A DNA stretch of 64,000 nucleotides from Adiantum capillus-veneris (lineage: Eukaryota > Streptophyta > Polypodiopsida > Polypodiales > Pteridaceae), in NCBI GenBank assembly GCA_014529385.2, contig CM043969.1, forward strand, positions 10,023,001 to 10,087,000. The letters run 5' to 3'. Shown here in pieces: positions 57,159 through 64,000 of this stretch; position 1 is the first letter of the stretch; every line of letters starts with the position of its first letter. The position numbers and the translations under genes are program-made. The notes under the pieces were generated by a model. That model had not been told where the DNA came from, ran no database searches, and saw only the letters and a program-made list of their open reading frames with translations.

Positions 57159-57160
57159 AC

Positions 57161-57174
57161 TGGTATCAAAGCAT
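57161..57174 (+). other. Primer binding site of the copia element
   Basis: TGGTATCAAAGCAT, two bases after the LTR, initiator-Met tRNA type. Confidence 0.85.
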
Positions 57175-58810
57175 GGCTTAGATTAGCATTTCCTAATCTA
57201 TTCTAGATCCTAAGGATCATCAATATGCTAGATTGCAGCGGTCCTCTCTCCCTTAGCCATTGCAATTGTTAATTCGATACCCCTTTGCATTGCATATTAA
57301 TCATGGTGCTAATCACATCATTAATTTTATTCTTTTGAATTTCGTTAGTACTGGGATATGTACTATTTGTGCCACTACCCATACTAATTGATTAGGAAAA
57401 GGAATTTACGATTGTTCATATTTGCATCATTATTAGCATATCATGAATGTCAATAATTATATTATTTTTACGTAATTTGTTTATCTTTTAACTTGCTTCT
57501 ATTGCAAAAACAAAAGCCCATTTCAATTTTCCATGTTTGTGCGCTTGCAGTCTTCTACACAAGCTTTAATTAAAGCCCTTGATTTCTAGCTTTTGAGATC
57601 ACTTGATTAAAGTGCTAATTCTGTGTATGGGTGTGTGGCTATGTGGAAAAACTAGGTGGGAGCCAGCTCTTAAAGGTCCTATGTAACAAAATCTTGGAAA
57701 CCAATTTTCTAAGAGTATCTTGGAAACCAGTCCAGCCTAGCCCCGTGCTCCTGCTCGGTCGGCCCCACCTTGGGTTCACACGCGTCAAGAAACACTGGAA
57801 AAATAGTTGTACCTGATCCTCAATGGCCTGCACTCGGCACCAATCAAGCCCATGATCCCCATCTTTGCTCAGGATTGAGCTACTTCGCTGCACGCACATA
57901 ATCATTGTCTACACAATTTGTATGCACTGACCCCGCACACAACATCGGCTTCCTGATATCCTCACCTTGACAGGCTCATTAACAAACCACCCAATACCAA
58001 AGCCTTGCTTGCCAGCACCATCTCTTTATCACCTGATAACTCGTTGCAGCCTAGAGCCCACAAGCCAATGCTCCTACTCGCTTCAAGCTCCACAAGCCTA
58101 CCTAGTCTTCAACTCTCCTTGTCTTGGGCCCATCCTCGCCACATAATACCATTTACCCCTCTGCTTCCCTATCATCTACAAACACCCAACCTCCTTAGAC
58201 CATTGACACCCCTTGGCCGACTTGTTTGCACCTCCGCAATCAAAGACCATCCATCTCAGTGGCTTGCCTCGTGGTGCTTTGTCATGCCCCCAACCTGCCA
58301 ACACACCATACATGGCCCCTGCTAAGCTCAAAATCAACAAGTGATTTACAATAATCTTTTGTGATTACCTTTTTTTAAAGAGGCCGTTCTCACAGGGTTT
58401 ACTCCCTTGGCTTGGGCATCTTTATAAGCCCAGTACTCCACAACATCTAGCCCCCCCATGCCCTACTCACATGCCATGGCCTGAGCAAAGATCTTTGTCA
58501 AAAATTGCACCCACTTACCAAAAGCAATTCTTGCCAGTACAAGAGAAACTTAAACCCAACATCACAGCCATCTTCAACGCACCGTCAAAGTCAACCAAGC
58601 AATAAAAAGAATTTTTAGAGCTTCAACTTTTTCCAATATTTGTGAAGAGCTGTTTCACAATTGTAAAAAGTGACTTCACACTTGGTGAAAACACTTGCCA
58701 TTTGTTGACCAATTAGTGGAAAACCTTGCACGAGGACTAGACATTGCCCAATCATTCGGGTAAGACCTTCTTCTGACCACACATGACAGTGCACCATCAT
58801 GGGAGAAAAA
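57175..58810 (+). other. Long leader of the copia element
   Basis: 1.6 kb between primer site and gag, much longer than in ordinary copia elements. The part 57700-58560 is relatively C-rich compared with its surroundings and might be captured foreign DNA. A Pro/Leu/Ser-rich frame at 58005-58325 has no recognisable domain. Confidence 0.45.
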
Positions 58811-58816
58811 TGAATC

Positions 58817-59610
58817 GACAAGCTTAGCGGCCTTGATTTTCACAAGTGGCAGGCAAAAACAAAGGGCTACTTAATGCAAAAGCAAATAGCGTATGTCATT
58901 AAGCCGTTAGGTGACGATGACAGAATCGAAACACGACAAAGCTCAGCACAATTTGCAGCTAAGGACGAGCAAGCTCTTGGCATTTTACTCACTTTGCTTG
59001 ACGACAACTTTGTACATTATTTAGAAGATTGCACCACTCCACAAGATGCATGGATAACTTTAGAGAAGCATTTTGGTGCTATTGCCAAGAATTCCAAAAT
59101 TGCATAAAAAATGCAACTTTATGGATTGCTTATGGAGCCTAGAGAAGATGTGTCATCTCTAGTCAATAGGCTCAAAAGTATTTACACACAGCTGACATAT
59201 ATAAAATTCCTTGTAGATAATGAAGACCAAATTCTTGTTCTTCTCAAAGCAGTACCAGATGCAGATTTTGGCCAAATTGTAATAGTGCTTAAAGAGAAAG
59301 ACCCAACCCCAAAATTGAAGATACAATAAACTCTCTTCAAATGCACAAAAAGAAACTCAAAGGTAGTCAACAACAGTCAAATGGTGCATATGTGGTCTCA
59401 TCCAACTACTACAACCGCAATCACAAAATGAACTTAAAGTGTACACATTGTGGTAGAACAAATCACCTTTCAAAGGATTGCTATGAAATCGACCCTTGTT
59501 GCATTTGTGGCAAAAACAACCATGCTACAAAGTATTGCAAACTCAACAATAAATCTTCACATGTTACCAACCACAAAGAACATTCAAAGATCAAACAAAG
59601 GCAAAAATAA
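58817..59610 (+). pseudogene. Copia Gag with two CCHC zinc knuckles
   Basis: Begins KLSGLDFHKWQAKTKGYLMQ (58820 on), the standard copia Gag start, preceded in frame by TGA at 58811. It continues with DEQALGILLTLLDDNFVHYL and DAWITLEKHFGA, TAA at 59105, MQLYGLLMEPREDVSSLVNR, and TAA at 59327. A frame change leads to two knuckles: CTHCGRTNHLSKDC (~59440) and CCICGKNNHATKYC (~59495). Gag forms the virus-like particle. The second knuckle is unusual for this class. The copy is inactivated by stops. Confidence 0.85.
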
Positions 59611-59885
59611 ACCTTGCCACCTCTGGAGTTTCTAGGGAAGATAACGACAACAATATTGTCTTGGTTTATGATTATGTAATGTGAGCATTCTCTCAATTGT
59701 ACCTTACCCTCTATTTGTGACAGAGGAGGCTTGTGTGTGCTTACACCCTGATTTTTTGTATGCCTACACCCTTTGTGTCTAGGGGAGGCAAATTTGTATT
59801 CAAAAAGAGGCTTGTAAATTGTGTGCCTCACCCTAGTGTGTTGTGAGGGGAGGATTGTGTGAGTGATATGCAACCAAAAACCACA

Positions 59886-60230
59886 TAGGGGAGGATTGCT
59901 GGGATGCAAGGTTTTGTTGTATATCTTGTGTGAACAACCCCTTACACCTCATGTGTCAAGACATTTGAAGAACCTCTTACAACCTTTGTGTAAAGAGCAA
60001 CCACTTGTATTTGTGCATGGGCAGCCACATCTTGTGATCATGTGTCAAAAGGATGTCTATTTGTAAAAGCCTATATAGAGGCACATTCTACTAAATAAAT
60101 GTAACCTTCATCATTTGCAATATACCTTATTGTACTGTGCAACAATGTCTCTCTAGAAAGCTCTACACTAAACTCTCCAAAACATGCCATTATCATGAAT
60201 GGAATCTAACCTATCCAACTTGACCCTACA
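59886..60230 (+). repeat. Polypurine tract and 3' LTR of the copia element
   Basis: AGGGGAGGATTGC (59887-59899) precedes the LTR at 59900, which begins TGGGATGCAAGG. The similar TAGGGGAGGCAAA and GTGAGGGGAGGATTG near 59779 and 59844 are further copies of this purine motif upstream. Confidence 0.85.
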
Positions 60231-60403
60231 CCTACAAGGTACTTAGCAAGTACAATCTACTCCCAAGCTACCTCTACACAACAAAAGAAAATACTCTTAA
60301 GCTATGCAATTTTAAAGAGAAAGTTTAACTCTAGGTGGTCCTAGAGGAAGTTAAAGGACAACTACACTAAACTCTCTTGTTTTCCCTAGTTTAGGTCTAT
60401 TTT

Positions 60404-60421
60404 TCCCCGACAACGGAGCCA
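60404..60421 (-). other. tRNA-Asp type primer binding site of a further minus-strand element
   Basis: Minus-strand TGGCTCCGTTGTCGGGGA differs by two bases from the tRNA-Asp site. An LTR probably starts at 60424 on the plus strand (TGGGGATGGG). The copia element interrupts this element's leader at 60230. Confidence 0.7.
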
Positions 60422-60423
60422 AA

Positions 60424-62126
60424 TGGGGATGGGTTTCCTTACCTCATTTCTATCTTATTGCAGACATAGCGAGAACCACAAACATAATTGTCAATCCATG
60501 GGAGAAAGTTGACTTGACTAGTGCATCATTGGTGGCTACAAGAGGGTGCAAATATCTTGGACAACAACAAACAACTCATATCTGACACAAGCTACACTCA
60601 AACGACCTAAGTCATCAAAAGGTAGTCACTAATCGGCAAACAAATCATGATTGTTACAACATCAAACGATATCCCAATGTTATGAAACTTCTTGGACAAG
60701 TATATAAGAATTAAGAAAACATGCTTATGGTCTCAAATCTCACTTTTGATGAACTGCAAAAAATACGATTATTAACAACAGTGAGATTTGACCTAGTCGT
60801 TTTTGACTCTGAATGCATCTAAATGCTTAGCAATGATGCCCCAATACCCCGTCTATGCTTATTTTGTGATTTTCTAGCTTAAATTCCTACTTATGGTGAA
60901 ATTAGGCCGTGGGTCAGCGACGTCAAAAGCTACAATTTATCATGATATGTTTACGTCAATGCGTAGAGCTCTTACTTGTGGTTGCAACACAATAGACGGC
61001 ATTGCAATGTGACAACCGACAAGGGAGATAAAAGCATGGGAGGGAGAGAAGTGAGCGTCGTAAGCTCATGCTGTGTATTTCTTATCCAAAAACTTAAAAT
61101 AACTTTACAAAATTGGTTTTTATACCTTAGCCGAGGTTTCTTTGTAAAAAACTAATCCTTTGGAGCTCTAACTAAGGATAAATTAATACAATCAAGCAGC
61201 TTATGGCTCCGGTTCATAAATTACAATATCCACTTGTCAAATAAAATAAAATCCTTTTTCATTTGTCCTCTTAATGAAAACGGTAGCATTCAATGTTCTT
61301 TGTGTCACATCCACGACTGTTGCTACGTGTATGCTTGCAATCTTGAGAACAACCACGATTGTGCCTATGACTCTTTGCCAATGAGTCTAAAGCCAAGTGA
61401 GAGCCTTATCCTTAAGGGTAACTCGTATTGGATGAAGAAACTGTTGGCTCATTTAGACCTCAAATTTTGAGCCTACGTAAATGGTCATTGGATCTTTGTT
61501 TTTGTAACGTTTATTGATCTCCTCTATCTTCACACTACTCTTAAGAGGTGTGAAACTTATGACAATGGCTTTACCCTTTTCTTTTTGCAATAAAATAAGA
61601 TCCTTTTTTATGTGTCCTCTTCATGAAAACGGTAGCATTCTATGTTCCTTGTGTCACATCCATGACTCTTGCTATGTGTATTCTTGCAATCTTGAGAACA
61701 ACCACGATTGTGACTACGACCTCTTTCTCAATGATGGTTTTTCTGGGTAATTCCACTAGCCATATATGTATCACCATAGACCATATTGGAGAGTTTGAAA
61801 CTTTAGAGACAATTTGAGAATCACCAATGTCTCAAAGTGTAATGGAATTGATATTTTATTGTTTAGTGCAGCTGACATGTGGAAAAGTCTAAGGGTTATG
61901 TGAAAGGATCTCGAAAGGATAGTATATATTTTATGTATAATTTATTATTCAAGTGCTCTTTTATAAGCTTTGGCCATTTATGACCGACCAGCCATAGAGC
62001 GGAGTGCTACACCAGCACAGCGAGAGGGAATAGAGGAGAGGAGAGAAGAAACACATGAGCATTGGGTGCAATCTCCCCCCGTGCAAGAGTGACCATTTCC
62101 CTCTTGCACGTTGTTGGGCGCATTTC
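60424..62126 (-). repeat. Putative 5' LTR of the tRNA-Asp primed minus-strand element
   Basis: Bounded on the left by the primer site. The right boundary is not defined and the other LTR is not in the window. The region includes a 149-bp direct duplication (see next). No gene is seen. Confidence 0.4.
61239..61736 (+). repeat. Pair of ~149-bp direct repeats
   Basis: 61239-61387 and 61588-61736 are clearly similar: both have AATAAAATAA, GTCCTCTT, ATGAAAACGGTAGCATTC, TTGTGTCACATCCA and CTTGAGAACAACCACGATTG. They are separated by 200 bp. Short frames across both give similar Cys/His-rich peptides, but stops and lack of a start make coding doubtful. Confidence 0.85.
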
Positions 62127-62985
62127 TGACACCCCGTTTTTTGTAAATTTTTACATACGGACATGACGACCGATGTTAAAAGGGTGTTTGGTCTTTCTTT
62201 TTGTGGGTTTTTTATCTTTCTTTAGCAAGCATAGGTACATGCACTGCAAGTCGCTAGTCTAGTGACGCATGTCGGGCTACTGTAAGTGCCCGTGAGTGAG
62301 ATTTTTGAAGCGAGACTTGTATATAACTAAAAACCATGTACAAAATTAAAAAAATTCAGCCAAAGTTCATAATTTTTCATGTTTGATCTCGTTGTGCCTC
62401 CTTGGTGCTTTTTGATGCAGTTTTTTTCCCCGACTAGCCTTCTCTACGTGTAGTCGTGCTGGGACAGCTTTTTGTTCGCGTCAATTTTTCTCATGGTGGC
62501 ATATTGAATCAATTTTGGTCATCTTCAGATTTCTCTCCAGTCATTTTCCAATATTTTTTTCAAGCTTTAAAGTGCCCCAATTGGAGTTGTGCTCTTCAGG
62601 TTATGACTAGTTCTCTGTAGGGTTACGACTATGGCAGCCTGGTGGAGAACTGCATGTGGGCAGATTGGGAGGACTTGTTTCTATGAATTTTGAAGTTGAG
62701 GTTGAAGTTGTGAGTTTTTGGTGTTCATTTGGGAAAGGGGAAGTTCTTGTCTTTATATGCATTGGTCGGCGTGTGCTGTAAATCCGTGCTTTGACAGGGT
62801 TTTGCTACTATGTGACATAGTCTCTTGGGTCGGCGACGACCAATAAATTCCCAAGGGGACTACTCTTGTTGGACTTGTGGTGTTTGAAAGGTATTTTCCA
62901 AAGCTTTTGGTGTTGTTGGAGTGCTCTTTCAATGCTCTTGGGTGACATCTCTATAGAGGTGTTTCAGTTTGCTTGTTTCCCAACA
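62127..62985 (+). repeat. Putative 5' LTR of the gag element at the window's right end
   Basis: TGACACCCCG (62127) to CCCAACA (62985), 859 bp with TG...CA ends. It is followed within a few bases by a primer-like TGGTACCCGCCACC (62992-63005) and a gag frame. The second LTR is outside the window, so the ends are provisional. Confidence 0.5.
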
Positions 62986-63043
62986 GTGTTTTGGTACCCG
63001 CCACCGAGGATCTTCTTTAGGTGACCTTCAATTGACAAATTTG

Positions 63044-64000
63044 ATGGCTATGATGACAGAGTTTCCAAGGTTCTATGGCAATGTTGGTGAGGATGCTGAT
63101 GCATTCATTGAAAAGATGGAGTTTTCTTGTTTGATGGCAAATAAGGAATATCCAATGATTATGCTCAAGATTTTGTTCTTTTGCTTGAAAGAGGATGCAA
63201 GGACATGGTATGATGAGTATGAGTCTGGGTTGAAATCATCTCAACCTTCACAAGTAATGACTTATCATGAGGTCAAGAAGGTTTTCCTTGAGAATTTCAA
63301 GAAGGTAGAGGACCCAACAGATGTATGGCACTCCATTGAAGGACTTGTGCAATGTGATGGTCAAAGTGTAGATGATTTTGTCAAGGTGTTCAATGCTTTA
63401 TGGAAGAGATGGTGTGTTGCTTTGGGCAGTCATGCTCCTCCTCTTATGCTTAAGAAGTGTATGTTTATGCAAAGTTTGAGGGCTGATTTGAGGTTGAATG
63501 TTGAGTTGAAAAGGCCAAAGACATTTGAGGATGCAGTAAGGATTGCAAAGCATAAGGAATGGAAACTAGAGAGAGTGAGGCAGCTTGGATTGCAAGAAGA
63601 TGTGAAGCCAAATGTATCTTATGTTTTAGACATAAATATGGACAACGTATACAATGAAGACTTCCATGTTTCTCATTGTCTTGAGCATGTGAAAGAAGAT
63701 TTTCATATACACAATGAGACCAAGAAGAATGCTCAATGTATGCCATCTTTTTTGTTTAAGCGCTTTGATGTCAACCTTCATGTCAAAGATGATGATGCTA
63801 GTAAGGTGGATGTAAGCAAGAAGGCTACCATGGTCATGAATGAGTCTCAAATGCAAAGAAACGAGAATTTTAAATATCCAAGTCACATGGCTGATGCTTG
63901 TAATGTATGTTCTAATGAAGAGGAGTATGTTTGTGATACAAATGTAACTCTTGGGAGTTCTCTTTTTGTAGATGAATTAGTCAAAGATCACATGATGGAG
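63044..64000 (+). CDS. Retrotransposon Gag, 5' part, open to window edge
   Basis: An uninterrupted frame of at least 319 codons begins at ATG 63044. The frame is open upstream to about 63000 (GSSLGDLQLTNL), so the start is uncertain. It has a capsid-type domain: MMTEFPRFYGNVGEDADAFI, LFFCLKEDARTWYDEYESGL, FLENFKKVEDPTDVWHSIEG, SVDDFVKVFNALWKRW and MFMQSLRADLRLNVELKRP. The spacing matches plant gypsy Gag. No zinc knuckle or protease is reached. This is the longest stop-free retroelement frame in the last 20 kb, so the element may be relatively young. Confidence 0.8.
   Translation, partial: MAMMTEFPRFYGNVGEDADAFIEKMEFSCLMANKEYPMIMLKILFFCLKEDARTWYDEYESGLKSSQPSQVMTYHEVKKVFLENFKKVEDPTDVWHSIEGLVQCDGQSVDDFVKVFNALWKRWCVALGSHAPPLMLKKCMFMQSLRADLRLNVELKRPKTFEDAVRIAKHKEWKLERVRQLGLQEDVKPNVSYVLDINMDNVYNEDFHVSHCLEHVKEDFHIHNETKKNAQCMPSFLFKRFDVNLHVKDDDASKVDVSKKATMVMNESQMQRNENFKYPSHMADACNVCSNEEEYVCDTNVTLGSSLFVDELVKDHMME

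Larger units (their letters stand above)
56827..60230 (+). mobile_element. Gag-only Ty1/copia LTR retrotransposon
   Basis: LTRs at 56827-57158 and 59900-60230 (332 and 331 bp) share the core GATGCAAG and end ACCCTACA. The left copy begins TAAG where the right begins TGGG, again a G/A change at the terminal dinucleotide. Flanks are ACTAC and CCTAC, a 5-bp target duplication with one mismatch. A perfect initiator-Met type primer site follows the left LTR and a purine tract precedes the right LTR. The internal 2.7 kb encodes Gag only, with no protease, integrase or RT, making it a non-autonomous element. Confidence 0.9.

Noticed and set aside
58005-58325. Pro/Leu/Ser-rich frame in the copia leader
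   Set aside because: Low complexity, no domain, and a position in an untranslated leader.

Overview
This window reads as transposon-dense nuclear DNA of a land plant. The evidence is nested Ty3/gypsy and Ty1/copia LTR retrotransposons primed by tRNA-Asp and tRNA-iMet, a chromovirus, an L1-type LINE, spliceosomal introns, and long GA/CT microsatellites. No intact single-copy host gene was recognised. A fern or other seed-free plant is my guess from the types of transposon protein present; the sequence does not prove it.

Layout. (1) 1-1965 and 27721-35345 look like one ancestral block that a large retrotransposon has split. The block holds a coiled-coil/RING-like gene (2-1195, +), an FCP1/SCP-phosphatase-like gene (28780-30630, +) and an HTH plus RNase H-fold transposase-like gene (31918-35345, -). 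These are separated, and in one case interrupted inside an intron, by arrays built on the perfect palindrome TATGCTAATTAGCATA (1240-1965, 27721-28690, 30826-31710, 33845-34985). All three genes are decayed, but splice sites with matching phase are still visible. (2) 1966-27720 is a minus-strand giant gypsy element. It has two 933-bp LTRs, a tRNA-Asp primer binding site, a polypurine tract, gag, protease, RT-RNase H, integrase, a second aspartic protease after the integrase, and a ~1.1-kb-codon coiled-coil gene in the env position. (3) 12156-18604 is a plus-strand non-autonomous LTR element inserted into the RNase H/integrase boundary of (2). Removing it with one copy of the CCGC duplication restores the pol frame. 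(4) 35346-38227 is gene-free. (5) 38228-42516 is an L1-like LINE on the minus strand (ORF1, ORF2). (6) 43841-51384 is a plus-strand chromovirus whose 3' LTR is cut off after 55 bp. (7) 51385-53035 is a minus-strand gypsy gag-protease fragment, followed by unassigned LTR-like DNA to 56826. (8) 56827-60230 is a gag-only copia element with intact LTRs. It sits in the leader of another tRNA-Asp-primed element (primer site 60404-60421). (9) 62127-64000 is the 5' end of a further plus-strand LTR element whose gag frame is open to the window edge.

Within the outer gypsy element the long frames are mostly preserved. They are interrupted chiefly by TAG, TAA and TGA codons explicable as C-to-T changes in CAG, CAA and CGA, which suggests decay by deamination of methylated cytosine. 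The most unusual features are the duplicated integrase zinc-binding module, the second protease downstream of integrase, the 24-bp palindromes repeated in both untranslated flanks of the same element, and the palindrome arrays that partition the three-gene block.
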